This document shows positions 48,047 to 57,104 of a DNA stretch of 64,000 bases, in pieces. Source of the DNA: Pseudomonas coleopterorum (GTDB taxonomy: Bacteria > Pseudomonadota > Gammaproteobacteria > Pseudomonadales > Pseudomonadaceae); the NCBI RefSeq assembly GCF_900105555.1, contig NZ_FNTZ01000001.1, positions 434,001 through 498,000 of the forward strand. The letters are read 5' to 3'. Below the pieces are notes generated by a model. That model searched no databases. It was given only the letters and a program-made list of their open reading frames with translations, and had not been told where the DNA came from. The translations under genes and the position numbers were made by a program. Within the stretch, counting starts at the first letter, position 1; each line of letters opens with the position of its first letter.

Positions 48047-49480
48047 GTGTCCGGTGCCCCTTTGAACAAGACCTCGAACGTTGTCCGCCCCTCGGCGTGT
48101 CCGGGGTTGCTGCGTATCGTTCAGGCATTGGACGGAGGCATCTGTCGCATCAAGCTGGCCGGTGGCGAGTTGCGCGCCGACCAGGCCGATGCCGTAGCCG
48201 AAGCGGCCGAGCGCCATGCCGAAGGCACGATCGAGGCGACCAACCGCGCCAACCTGCAGATCCGTGGCATCGGCGAGCAGCGCCAGGCCCTGATCGAGCA
48301 TCTGCTGCAGGCCGGTCTGGGCCCGCGAGAGGCAGCCGGCGACGATGTACGCAATGTCATGCTCAGCCCCACGGCTGGCATCGACCCTCAACAGGTGGCG
48401 GATACACGCCCGTTGGCCGCGAAGATCATCCACAGCCTGGAAACCGAGCCGCGCTTTCATGCGTTGTCGGCCAAGTTCGCTGTGCAACTGCAGGGCGGCG
48501 AGCGTCTGGCGATGCTCGATCACCACCATGACCTGTGGCTGTCGGCCTTCGAGCGAGACGGGCAGTGCATGTGGGCGTTCGGCCTGGCCGGCTGCCCCGG
48601 AAGCGACGCTGCCGTGGGCGCAGTGCCCTTCGACCAGGGCCATGCCCTGGTGGTGGCGGTGCTGGAGCAATTCCTCGAACGGGCGCGACCGGAGCACACG
48701 CGCATGCGCGATCTGCTCGCCGATGAGGACGCCTTTTTCGCAGGCAAAGGGCTCAGCCACCCGCCCCGCCATCAACACAGCAGCAGCAGCAGCAGCAGCG
48801 CCGCGGTCCTTGTGGGAGCGGGCTCTGCCCGCGAAGAGGCCGCCACTGACACGCTTCAGGCATTCCTCAGCACCCTGGGTCTGCCTGTTTGCCCTGCACC
48901 ACTGGAAAAGCCGCTGTCCACCTTCAAACTGGGCATCCAGCCACAGCGCCAATCGGGCCTGAGCTTCATCAGCACCCTGGCCCCCCTGGGACGTCTGACC
49001 CCAGCCATGCTGCACGGCGCCGCCCAGCTCGCTCGCGACCACGGCAACGGCACCCTGCGCATGACCCCCTGGCAAGGCCTGCTGTTGCCTGATCTACACG
49101 AGCCTGAGCCAGTGCTCCGAGCCTTGACCGAGTTGGGTTTCATCACCGGTTCGCAGCAGCCCCTCGCCGCCATGATCGCCTGCACGGGCGCCAGCGGCTG
49201 TGCCAAGGGCCTGGCCGATACCAAGGCTGACGCCGTGCGGCTGGCCGCCCTGTTGTCCGATCAAGCGCCGCTGAGCGTCCATCTGAGTGGCTGTTCTCGC
49301 TCATGCGCCGCCGCCCATGTCGCTCCGGCGACCCTGCTGGCCAGTACCGCCGGCCACTACGACCTGTATCTACGCGCAGCCGGGGTACCCGGATTCGGGA
49401 CTCTGCTCGCGCGCCATCTTTCACTGGATGCGGCCGCTGCCCTGCTGCGCGACCGCTCACGGAGCGACACCCATGATTGA
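48047..49480 (+). CDS. cobG: Precorrin-3B synthase carrying an internal repeat insertion
   Basis: 477 residues from the GTG at 48047; an ATG at 47987 would add 20 residues, and the frame is open far upstream as a shadow of cbiD/cobL. Two nitrite/sulfite-reductase-like halves: RPSACPGLLRIVQALDGGICRIKLAGG and, in the second, the Fe-S/siroheme-type cysteines CTGASGC and SGCSRSC. It uses oxygen to hydroxylate C-20 and form the lactone of precorrin-3B. Between the halves, seven consecutive serines (245-251, AGC codons) and a translated REP element (about 254-265) interrupt the linker without breaking the frame. Confidence 0.9.
   Translation: MSGAPLNKTSNVVRPSACPGLLRIVQALDGGICRIKLAGGELRADQADAVAEAAERHAEGTIEATNRANLQIRGIGEQRQALIEHLLQAGLGPREAAGDDVRNVMLSPTAGIDPQQVADTRPLAAKIIHSLETEPRFHALSAKFAVQLQGGERLAMLDHHHDLWLSAFERDGQCMWAFGLAGCPGSDAAVGAVPFDQGHALVVAVLEQFLERARPEHTRMRDLLADEDAFFAGKGLSHPPRHQHSSSSSSSAAVLVGAGSAREEAATDTLQAFLSTLGLPVCPAPLEKPLSTFKLGIQPQRQSGLSFISTLAPLGRLTPAMLHGAAQLARDHGNGTLRMTPWQGLLLPDLHEPEPVLRALTELGFITGSQQPLAAMIACTGASGCAKGLADTKADAVRLAALLSDQAPLSVHLSGCSRSCAAAHVAPATLLASTAGHYDLYLRAAGVPGFGTLLARHLSLDAAAALLRDRSRSDTHD
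48779..48799 (+). repeat. Seven AGC trinucleotide repeats in cobG
   Basis: An uninterrupted run of seven AGC codons giving Ser245-251. Runs like this can change length by strand slippage, always in frame. Confidence 0.9.
48810..48841 (+). repeat. REP family B element inside cobG
   Basis: 32 bases identical in core to the REP at 27225-27254 and 37054-37084, here read as codons for LVGAGSAREEA. It is a lone copy within the linker between the two CobG domains. Confidence 0.92.
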
Positions 49481-50099
49481 CTACATCCGCGATGGTCAGG
49501 AGATCTATCGCAACTCCTTCGCCATCATTCGTGCCGAAGCGAAGCTGGACCAGATCCCCGCCGACCTGGAAAAACTCGCCGTGCGGGTCATTCACGCCTG
49601 CGGCATGGTCGATGTCGTCCAGGACCTGCGTTTCTCTCCCGGTGCCGGCAAGGCCGGACGCGATGCCCTGGCCGCCGGTGCACCCATCCTGTGCGACGCG
49701 CGCATGGTCGCCGAAGGCATCACGCGCGCGCGCCTGCCCGCCAACAACCCAGTGATCTGCACCCTCAAGGACGACAGCGTGCCCGCCCTGGCCCAGGCCC
49801 TGGGCAATACCCGTTCGGCGGCAGCGCTGGAGCTGTGGCGGCCCCATCTGGCCGGCTCGGTGGTGGTCATCGGCAACGCGCCGACCGCGCTGTTCCACCT
49901 GCTTGACATGATCGATGCCGGCGCGCCCAAGCCCGCTCTGATCCTGGGCTTTCCGGTCGGCTTCGTCGGCGCTGCCGAGTCCAAGGCCATGCTCGCGGCC
50001 GACAGCCGTGGCGTGCCGTTCGTCATCGTCGAAGGTCGCAAGGGCGGTAGCGCCATGGCGGCTGCAGCGGTCAATGCACTGGCCACGGAGGTCGAGTGA
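49473..50099 (+). CDS. cobH: Precorrin-8X methylmutase
   Basis: 208 residues, overlapping the end of cobG by eight bases. CobH moves the methyl group from C-11 to C-12 to give hydrogenobyrinate. Signatures: [20 protein letters not shown], the catalytic His in [21 protein letters not shown] and [15 protein letters not shown]. Confidence 0.96.
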   Translation: MIDYIRDGQEIYRNSFAIIRAEAKLDQIPADLEKLAVRVIHACGMVDVVQDLRFSPGAGKAGRDALAAGAPILCDARMVAEGITRARLPANNPVICTLKDDSVPALAQALGNTRSAAALELWRPHLAGSVVVIGNAPTALFHLLDMIDAGAPKPALILGFPVGFVGAAESKAMLAADSRGVPFVIVEGRKGGSAMAAAAVNALATEVE

Positions 50100-50830
50100 T
50101 GCAACCGCGTGGCCGTCTGCTGGGACTGGGCGTAGGCCCGGGCGATCCCGAACTGATCACCGTGAAAGCGCTGCGCCTGTTGCGCGAGGCGCCCGTGGTG
50201 GCCTATTTCGTCGCCAAGGGCAAGAAGGGCAATGCCTTCGGTATCATCGAGGATCATTTGCAGGCGCAGCAGACCTTGCTGCCGCTGGTCTACCCGGTCA
50301 CCACCGAGGCACTGCCCGCGCCCCTGTCCTATGAACAGGTGATCAGCGATTTCTACGACGCCGCCAGCCTGGACGTCGCCGCGCACCTGGATGCCGGCCG
50401 CGATGTGGCGGTGATCTGCGAAGGTGATCCGTTCTTCTATGGCTCCTACATGTACCTGCACGACCGGCTCGCCGAGCGCTATGAGGCCCAGGTGATTCCC
50501 GGCGTCTGCTCGATGCTCGGTGGGGCCTCGGTCCTGGGTGCGCCGCTGGTGTACCGTAATCAGAGCCTCTCGGTGCTGTCGGGCGTGCTCCCGGCGGATG
50601 ACCTCAAGCGTCGTCTGGCCGACGCCGATGCTGCGGTGATCATGAAGCTGGGCCGCAACTTCCACAAAGTCCGCGAAGTGCTGGCCGAACTGGGTCTGGC
50701 CGAGCGTGCGCTGTACGTCGAACGCGCCACCATGGCCAACCAGAAGATCGTCCCCCTGGCCGAAGTCGATCCGACCTCGTCGCCGTATTTTTCCTTGATC
50801 ATCGTTCCGGGTGAGAGGTGGCAAGGCTGA
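50099..50830 (+). CDS. cobI: Precorrin-2 C20-methyltransferase
   Basis: 243 residues, starting at the ATG that overlaps the cobH stop (TGATG). Tetrapyrrole methylase fold: [57 protein letters not shown] and [17 protein letters not shown]. It adds the C-20 methyl group using S-adenosylmethionine, forming precorrin-3A, the substrate of CobG. One-base overlap with cobJ. Confidence 0.96.
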   Translation: MQPRGRLLGLGVGPGDPELITVKALRLLREAPVVAYFVAKGKKGNAFGIIEDHLQAQQTLLPLVYPVTTEALPAPLSYEQVISDFYDAASLDVAAHLDAGRDVAVICEGDPFFYGSYMYLHDRLAERYEAQVIPGVCSMLGGASVLGAPLVYRNQSLSVLSGVLPADDLKRRLADADAAVIMKLGRNFHKVREVLAELGLAERALYVERATMANQKIVPLAEVDPTSSPYFSLIIVPGERWQG

Positions 50831-52521
50831 TGAACGCTCCAGCAATCGTGATTCTCGGCAGTGGCGCACTGGCCACCGCGCGGCGCCTGCAGCAATGCTA
50901 TCCACAGGCGCTGATCCACGGCCTGGTCGAGCGCGTGACCGATGTCGACTGCAGCTACCAGGATTTCGGTGCCACCTTGCGTCAGCTGTATCAGCAAGAC
51001 ACGCCGATCATCGCCCTGTGCGCGGCAGGTATCGTCATCCGCAGCCTGGCGCCGGTCCTGCTGGAGAAGGGCGCCGAGCCTCCGGTGCTGGCCGTGGCCG
51101 AGGACGGCAGCGCCGTCGTGCCGTTGTTGGGAGGCCTGGCCGGGGGCAACGTGCTGGCTCGTGAAATCGCTGCAGGGCTGGGCATCGCCGCCGCGATCAC
51201 CACCAGCGGCGAATTGCGCTTCGGCACCTGCCTGCTCAATCCGCCCAGTGGCTACGCCCTGGCCGATCTGGAACTGGGCAAGCGCTTCGTTTCCGATCTG
51301 CTGGCCGGCGAAGCCGTGCGTGTCGAAGGCGCAGCGCCATGGCTGGCCGAGGCGCGCCTGCCCGAGGATGCCCAGGCGCGGCTGACCATCCATGTCGGCA
51401 GCGAGGCGCGGCAGCCCTCGGCCAACGAACTGCTCATCCACCCACGCAACGTGCTGGTCGCGGTGAGTGCGGCGCAGCCCGAACTGGCCGAGTCCGTGCG
51501 TGACGCGCTGCAGCACGGCGGCATTGCCCTGCCATCCCTGGCGTGCCTGTTGGCGAACGAGTGCGACATGGCTGATCCGGTATTGCATGAAGCCGCGGCA
51601 GCGTTGGCCGTGCCGCTGCGCTTTGCCGCGGTGCAAGGCTCGCTGGCACAACTGGCCCTCCAAGCAATGCCGAAGTCGTCCCCCATCGCGATCGGCGAGC
51701 ACCTGGCGATCGCCGTGGCCGATCAGCCGTTGGACATTGCCAGCATCGGTCTGCCGCGCGGACGTCTGGCGGTGATCGGCCTGGGTCCCGGCGCTGCCGA
51801 TCTCATGGTCCCGGCGGTCAAAGCGGAGCTGGCACGTGCCAATGACGTGCTGGGGTACGAGACCTATGTCCGCATGGCCGGCCCGTTCCGCGCCGATCAG
51901 GTGCTGCACTGCACCGACAACCGCGAAGAAATGCAACGTGCACGCCATGCGTTCGAGTTGGCGGCTCAGGGCCGCTCGGTGGTGGTGGTCTCGTCCGGTG
52001 ACCCTGGCGTGTTCGCCATGGCGGCCGCCGTGCTGGAGGCGCTGCATGAATCCACCGACCCGCGCTGGCACGCGGTGGAGTTGGAGATGCTGCCGGGCGT
52101 TTCGGCCTCCCTGGCCACCGCAGCACAGGCCGGCGCACCGCTGGGCCACGATTTCTGCGTGCTGTCGCTCTCCGACAACCTCAAACCGTGGGCCATCATC
52201 GAGAAGCGTCTGGACCTGGCCTGCGAGGCCGACCTGGCCCTGGCGTTCTACAACCCGATTTCCCGCTCGCGCCCATGGCAATTGGGCAAGGCCCTGGACA
52301 TCGTTCGCCAGCATCGCGCCCCTACTACCCCCATCGTTCTGGGGCGAGACATCGGCCGGCCCGGCCAGACCCTGCGCGTCATCACCCTGGGCGAGTTGAC
52401 CCCCGAGCAGGTGGACATGCGCACCATGGTCCTGGTGGGTTCCTCCACCACCTGCACCTTCGCCAAGGCCGCAGGCGGCACCTGGGTCTATACCCCACGT
52501 TGGTACGGCAGCAAACCCTGA
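50830..52521 (+). CDS. cobJ: CbiG-CobJ fusion: precorrin-3B C17-methyltransferase
   Basis: 563 residues from the ATG overlapping the cobI stop. Residues 1 to about 300 are CbiG-like: the N-terminal domain (IIALCAAGIVIRSLAPVL, VAEDGSAVVPLLGGLAGGN) and the C-terminal CobE/CbiG domain (VAVSAAQPELAE, FAAVQGSLAQLAL). From about 311 (GRLAVIGLGPGAADLM) it is CobJ, with VVSSGDPGVFAMAAAVLE and FYNPISRSRPWQL. CobJ methylates C-17 and contracts the ring. Fusion of CbiG and CobJ is known in pseudomonads. The cobM gene for the next step is not in this window. Confidence 0.95.
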   Translation: MNAPAIVILGSGALATARRLQQCYPQALIHGLVERVTDVDCSYQDFGATLRQLYQQDTPIIALCAAGIVIRSLAPVLLEKGAEPPVLAVAEDGSAVVPLLGGLAGGNVLAREIAAGLGIAAAITTSGELRFGTCLLNPPSGYALADLELGKRFVSDLLAGEAVRVEGAAPWLAEARLPEDAQARLTIHVGSEARQPSANELLIHPRNVLVAVSAAQPELAESVRDALQHGGIALPSLACLLANECDMADPVLHEAAAALAVPLRFAAVQGSLAQLALQAMPKSSPIAIGEHLAIAVADQPLDIASIGLPRGRLAVIGLGPGAADLMVPAVKAELARANDVLGYETYVRMAGPFRADQVLHCTDNREEMQRARHAFELAAQGRSVVVVSSGDPGVFAMAAAVLEALHESTDPRWHAVELEMLPGVSASLATAAQAGAPLGHDFCVLSLSDNLKPWAIIEKRLDLACEADLALAFYNPISRSRPWQLGKALDIVRQHRAPTTPIVLGRDIGRPGQTLRVITLGELTPEQVDMRTMVLVGSSTTCTFAKAAGGTWVYTPRWYGSKP

Positions 52522-52596
52522 TCTGCAAACGAACATCAACCGCTGCCACACTGCGCATTCCCTGACACACCGCGCACACTGCCGCCGAACGACTCC

Positions 52597-52690
52597 CCCT
52601 GTAGCAGCGGCGCAAGCCGCGTCCGGCCGCACCGCGCACTGCCTGACACACCGCGTATACAGCTGACGCGGCTCGCGCCGCTGCTACAGG
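52597..52690. repeat. REP family A inverted pair
   Basis: Copies at 52597-52623 and 52665-52690 face each other between the convergent cobJ and retS genes. A short flank (GCACTGCCTGACACACCGCG-like) occurs twice, near 52555 and 52635. Confidence 0.9.
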
Positions 52691-52714
52691 TGCAGGTGCA
52701 GGTGCAGGTGCAGG
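52687..52714 (+). repeat. CAGGTG hexanucleotide repeat
   Basis: Four and two-thirds copies of CAGGTG begin inside the REP arm and end two bases from the retS stop codon. Confidence 0.9.
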
Positions 52715-52715
52715 G

Positions 52716-55481
52716 TCAGAGGGTTTTCAACGGGGCCACGATGGCCTCGCGCTGGGCCGCCCAATGCTCGACCAGTTCGCGCAGCTGCGACATTTCGATC
52801 GGCTTGGCCATATGCCCGTCCATGCCGGCCTGGCGCGCCTGATCCTTGTGCTCGCTGAGGATGTGCGCGGTCAGCGCCACCACCGGCGTACGCACGCGCT
52901 GGTTGCCCATTTCCCACGCACGCAGCTGACGGGTGGCAGAAAAGCCATCGAGGATCGGCATTTCACAGTCCATCAGCACCAGGTCGTAGCGCTGGGCCTT
53001 CATCGCTCGCAAGGCTTCCTCGCCATTGCTGGCGGTGTCCGGATGCAGGTTGAGCTTGCCGAGCATGCCGCGGATCACCTTGGTGGAAATGTTGTTGTCC
53101 TCGGCGACCAGGATGCGAAAGTCGCTGGGCAGGTCGATCGGCGGCAGGTGGGCAGCGGCAGGTGGCGGTGCCTCGATGTCGCCGCGATGGCTGAGCTCGT
53201 CGGCCAGGGTGGTCTTGAGCGTATAGCCGGCCACGGGCTTGGCCAGGATGCGTTTGATCCCGGCATTGCGCGCGACGATCTTGCTCGGCGCGTTGCTGAT
53301 GCCGGTGAGCATGATCAACAGAATATCGTGGTTCAGGCTTGGATCTTCCTTGATCTTCGCTGCCAGCTGCATGCCGGTCATGCCGGGCATATTCTGGTCC
53401 AGCAGGACCACATCGAAATAGTCACGCAAATGCGCCTTGGTGCGCAGCAGAGCCAAGGCTTCCTTGCCTGACGGCACCGAGCTGACGTTCAGACCCCAGG
53501 CGCTGCACTGCTGCACGAGCACCTTGCGGCAGGTTTCGTTGTCGTCGACCACCAGCACCCGTGCGTTCCTGAGCGGCAGATCGAGGTCCGAGCACGGCTG
53601 TTCGAGTCGTTGCGGATCCAGCGGCAGGGTCAGCCACAGCGTACTGCCATGCTCGCTGCCGCTCTTGATGCCGAAATCGCCCTTCATCAACAGCACCAGT
53701 TGACGGGCGATCACCAGCCCCAGATGCCCGCTCAGGCGATTGCCGTCGAGCAGGTTGGTGCTGCGCAGCTCGGTGTGCAGCAGCGCTTCGCGTTCGGCGC
53801 TCGGCATCGGTTCGCCGCTGTCCTGCACGGCGATGCGCAGGCGCGGTGTGGCACTGCGCTGGTCGAGCGCCACTACCAGCAGGATCTCACCCTGGTCGGT
53901 CTTCTTCAGGGCGTTGTCCAGCAGGCTCAGCAGCGCTTGGCGCAGGCGTGTAGGGTCACCGCTGATGACCCGCGGCACCTGCGGCTGGGTGAAGCTGATC
54001 AGTTCGATGTTCTGCTGCTCAGCCTTGGCGCGGAAGATGTTCAGGCAGTCTTCGATCAACGCGTGCAGGTCGAACTGCACATCGTCGAGCTCGATCTGTC
54101 CGGATTCGATCTTGGAAATATCCAGGATCTCGTTGATCAGACCGAGCAGCTCGTTGCCGGCACTGTGGATAGTCTGTACATAGTCGCGTTGCTTGACCGA
54201 CAGCGGCGTGCCCAGCAACAGCTCGGTCATGCCCAGTACGCCGTTCATGGGTGTACGAATCTCGTGGCTGAGCTTGGCCAGAAATTCTGCCTTGGCGTTG
54301 ATCTCGGCTGTGCTCGCCGCCAGTTGCCGGCTGGCGCTGTAGCGATCCTCACTGATGCTGCGCAGACGCTGGGTCAGGGCGGCATTGAGGATCACTCCGC
54401 CGACCATGGCGAATCCGAGCAAGGTAAAGATCAGCCATTGCGAAGGTGTGCGGGTCAGGCCGAGAAGCGCTGGCAGGACCACCAGGCAGCCCAGGTTGCA
54501 CACCAGCAGACCCAGGCAGAACGTCCGTGCCGGGCGGTAGCCCTGCAGCCAGTGCCAGGCGCCGATCATCAGCATGGTCAGGCTGGTCAGAGCCAGCAGG
54601 CCGTAGGCGAAGAAGTTGAATGGCAGGCCGTCGACGAACAGCAGCAGCAACCCGCACAGGGCAATCAGCGCCACTTCGGCCTTGATGATGGTATTGGAGC
54701 GCTGGTGTTGGCGCACGGCAAAGAAACGCAGGCAGAACAGCAGCCCGGTCACCGATGCCAGCAGCAGCGCACTGTAGGCAGCCGGCGTGCGCGCCCCCGG
54801 CCAGAGCGAAACCCAGGGTCCGGTGAAGTTGAACAGGATCAGCGCCGATGCCAGCAGGCATGCCTGGGAGCAGGCCAGCCACAGGCTGCTGCTGGAGCGC
54901 CGATGGGCGAAGCACATCAGGTTGTGCAGGATGAGCATGGCGACACAGCCCAACAGCAGACCGAACAGCAATGGCTCACGTTGGTCGGCGGCAGCCGCGG
55001 AAGACGATTGCAGCACGATGCTGGGACGAATCTGGTGTTCCGAAGCGATGCGCAGATAGACGTCCAGAGGCTTCTGGCTCACCGGTAGCGTCAGCAGATG
55101 ATCACTGCTGGCCAGCGGGGCTTCAGTATTGACATCGGTGTCCGAGGAGGCGCGTCTGATGAGCGCGTCGGCATCGAGCACGTAGAAATCCAGCGCCTTG
55201 AGATCGGGGCAGAAAATCCGCAGCAACAATTCCTGGTCGCTCGGCGGCAGGCGGTAGTGCAGCCACAGCGCGCCGTTAGGTCCGGCGGCGTTGACCTGGC
55301 GCAGTTGCACGGGGGAGAACTGGTTCTGGAAGCGTTCGGAGCGCACGTCGCCCAACTGCAGCCGGCCATCCTCGTCCATCAGCATCGACCAGCCGCCCGC
55401 CGACTCTGCGTGAGCACCGAGCATACAGAGCAGGACCAGCAGGCCCGCGGTGAATCCTATGGCAGTCCTGAGCCAGCGCAA
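52716..55481 (-). CDS. retS: Hybrid sensor kinase RetS
   Basis: 921 residues. The start is a TTG at 55481 behind AAGGGA; no ATG gives the signal sequence. Layout: signal peptide, periplasmic 7TMR-DISM sensor (about 30-165), seven membrane segments (about 170-370), kinase core with His406 (KLSHEIRTPMNG), a degenerate ATP site (NALKKT, DSGEPMP, no GxGL), then two receivers with Asp695 and Asp838. Two receivers and no Hpt domain, next to purD, identify RetS. It restrains GacS and so the Gac/Rsm switch between acute and biofilm lifestyles. Confidence 0.93.
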   Translation of the reverse strand: MRWLRTAIGFTAGLLVLLCMLGAHAESAGGWSMLMDEDGRLQLGDVRSERFQNQFSPVQLRQVNAAGPNGALWLHYRLPPSDQELLLRIFCPDLKALDFYVLDADALIRRASSDTDVNTEAPLASSDHLLTLPVSQKPLDVYLRIASEHQIRPSIVLQSSSAAAADQREPLLFGLLLGCVAMLILHNLMCFAHRRSSSSLWLACSQACLLASALILFNFTGPWVSLWPGARTPAAYSALLLASVTGLLFCLRFFAVRQHQRSNTIIKAEVALIALCGLLLLFVDGLPFNFFAYGLLALTSLTMLMIGAWHWLQGYRPARTFCLGLLVCNLGCLVVLPALLGLTRTPSQWLIFTLLGFAMVGGVILNAALTQRLRSISEDRYSASRQLAASTAEINAKAEFLAKLSHEIRTPMNGVLGMTELLLGTPLSVKQRDYVQTIHSAGNELLGLINEILDISKIESGQIELDDVQFDLHALIEDCLNIFRAKAEQQNIELISFTQPQVPRVISGDPTRLRQALLSLLDNALKKTDQGEILLVVALDQRSATPRLRIAVQDSGEPMPSAEREALLHTELRSTNLLDGNRLSGHLGLVIARQLVLLMKGDFGIKSGSEHGSTLWLTLPLDPQRLEQPCSDLDLPLRNARVLVVDDNETCRKVLVQQCSAWGLNVSSVPSGKEALALLRTKAHLRDYFDVVLLDQNMPGMTGMQLAAKIKEDPSLNHDILLIMLTGISNAPSKIVARNAGIKRILAKPVAGYTLKTTLADELSHRGDIEAPPPAAAHLPPIDLPSDFRILVAEDNNISTKVIRGMLGKLNLHPDTASNGEEALRAMKAQRYDLVLMDCEMPILDGFSATRQLRAWEMGNQRVRTPVVALTAHILSEHKDQARQAGMDGHMAKPIEMSQLRELVEHWAAQREAIVAPLKTL

Positions 55482-55510
55482 GGCGAAATCCCTTCGTAGA
55501 TGAATGCCTG

Positions 55511-55516
55511 ATTATA
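55511..55516 (-). promoter_or_regulatory. -10 element of the retS promoter
   Basis: The complement reads TATAAT, 29 bases before the TTG start. No good -35 hexamer was found at the expected distance. Confidence 0.45.
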
Positions 55517-55539
55517 GCCGTGTGCGCCGTGAAACGTGT

Positions 55540-55562
55540 GTCGAGGGCGTCACGCCCTCGAC
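55540..55562. terminator. Perfect hairpin after purD
   Basis: GTCGAGGGCGT-C-ACGCCCTCGAC is a near-perfect palindrome nine bases beyond the purD stop. It has no T-run, so it may slow rather than end transcription into retS. Confidence 0.55.
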
Positions 55563-55571
55563 GTTCACCGT

Positions 55572-56858
55572 TTACTCGCCGTTTTCGCGAGCAATGGCCC
55601 GGTAGCCGATGTCACGACGATAGAAGCAGCCCGACCAATCGATCTTGGCTGCCAACGCATAAGCCTGGCGTTGCGCGGCGCCGACGCTGTCACCCAGTGC
55701 CGTGGCGCACAATACGCGGCCGCCTGCCGTGACGACTTGGCCATCCTTGAGCGCGGTGCCCGCATGGAACACCTTGCCCGGCTCGTTCGCCGCTGCATCC
55801 AGGCCACCGATCACATCGCCTTTGCCGTAGTCGCCTGGGTAGCCACCGGCCGCCAGCACGATGCCGACGCTTGGCCGCGGGTCCCATTGCGCTTCGATCT
55901 TGTCCAGCGCCTGGGCGAAGGCCGCTTCGATCAGCAGAATAAGGCTCGACTGCAGGCGCAGCATGACCGGCTGAGTTTCCGGGTCACCGAAGCGGCAGTT
56001 GAACTCGATGACTTTGGGGTTGCCGGCCTTGTCGATCATCAGACCGGCATACAGGAAGCCTGTGTAGACATTGCCTTCTTCGGCCATGCCACGCACGGTG
56101 GGCCAGATCACCTGGTCCATGACCCGCTGGTGAACCTCGGCAGTCACCACCGGGGCAGGGGAGTAGGCACCCATGCCACCGGTGTTCGGGCCGCTGTCGC
56201 CGTCGCCGACCCGCTTGTGGTCCTGGCTGGTGGCCATGGGCAGCACGTTCTTGCCGTCGACCATGACGATGAAACTGGCTTCCTCGCCATCGAGAAACTC
56301 TTCGATGACCACGCGCGAGCCGGCATCACCGAAGGCATTGCCGGCGAGCATGTCGCGCACGGCGTCTTCGGCTTCCTGCAGGGTCATGGCGACGATCACG
56401 CCCTTGCCTGCGGCCAGGCCATCGGCCTTGATCACGATCGGCGCGCCTTTTTCGCGCAGATAGGCCAGGGCCGGCTCGATCTCGGTGAAGTTCTGGTAAT
56501 CGGCGTTGGGAATCTTGTGCCGCGCCAGGAAATCCTTGGTGAACGCCTTCGAGCCTTCGAGCTGGGCGGCACCTGCGGTCGGACCGAAACAATCCAGGTT
56601 GCGCGAGCGGAACAGATCGACGACGCCGGCTACTAGCGGCACTTCCGGTCCGACGATGGTCAGGGACACGTTCTTTTCGGCGAAGTCGGCCAGTTGCTCC
56701 AGTGCCAGCACATCGATAGCGACGTTCTCGCACTTGGCTTCGGTGGCGGTACCGGCGTTGCCCGGCGCTACGAAGACTTTCTCGACCCGTGGGTCCTGGG
56801 CGACTTTCCAGGCCAGCGCATGTTCGCGCCCGCCGCTGCCAATGATCAATACGTTCAT
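55572..56858 (-). CDS. purD: Phosphoribosylamine-glycine ligase
   Basis: 428 residues, ATP-grasp enzyme of purine synthesis joining glycine to phosphoribosylamine. Signatures: MNVLIIGSGGREHALAWKV, the glycine-rich IVIKADGLAAGKGV, SQDHKRVGDGDSGPNTGGMGAYSPAP and EFNCRFGDPETQ. Length is standard. A 246-base gap with one REP element separates it from purH upstream. Confidence 0.98.
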   Translation of the reverse strand: MNVLIIGSGGREHALAWKVAQDPRVEKVFVAPGNAGTATEAKCENVAIDVLALEQLADFAEKNVSLTIVGPEVPLVAGVVDLFRSRNLDCFGPTAGAAQLEGSKAFTKDFLARHKIPNADYQNFTEIEPALAYLREKGAPIVIKADGLAAGKGVIVAMTLQEAEDAVRDMLAGNAFGDAGSRVVIEEFLDGEEASFIVMVDGKNVLPMATSQDHKRVGDGDSGPNTGGMGAYSPAPVVTAEVHQRVMDQVIWPTVRGMAEEGNVYTGFLYAGLMIDKAGNPKVIEFNCRFGDPETQPVMLRLQSSLILLIEAAFAQALDKIEAQWDPRPSVGIVLAAGGYPGDYGKGDVIGGLDAAANEPGKVFHAGTALKDGQVVTAGGRVLCATALGDSVGAAQRQAYALAAKIDWSGCFYRRDIGYRAIARENGE

Positions 56859-56919
56859 GGTTCAAAACCTCGGTAAAGCGGAATTCTAGGGGTGTTCACG
56901 GTATGTCGCGTAACGGCCT

Positions 56920-56947
56920 GACGCGGCTCGCGCCGCTGCTACAGGGG
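56920..56947 (+). repeat. Single REP family A element
   Basis: GACGCGGCTCGCGCCGCTGC and following TACAGGGG, between purH and purD. No second copy pairs with it; the rest of the gap shows nothing I recognise. Confidence 0.85.
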
Positions 56948-57104
56948 TGGCGTACCCGTGGAACATCGCTGCAGGAGGTCGCAGTGGAGTGGGTAGATGC
57001 AAGGCGGAACCGGTGGCGCTGAGCGCAGTTGCCTATTGGCAATGAGCATCAGCGACACCGGTTCCAACGCGGCAGATACCCGCTTCAATGCGGCCGTCGC
57101 CAAA

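Noticed and set aside
50560..52632. A 690-residue open frame antisense to cobJ
   Set aside because: Its sequence has the Arg/Gln/His-rich composition of a high-GC shadow frame, and the opposite strand is clearly CbiG-CobJ.
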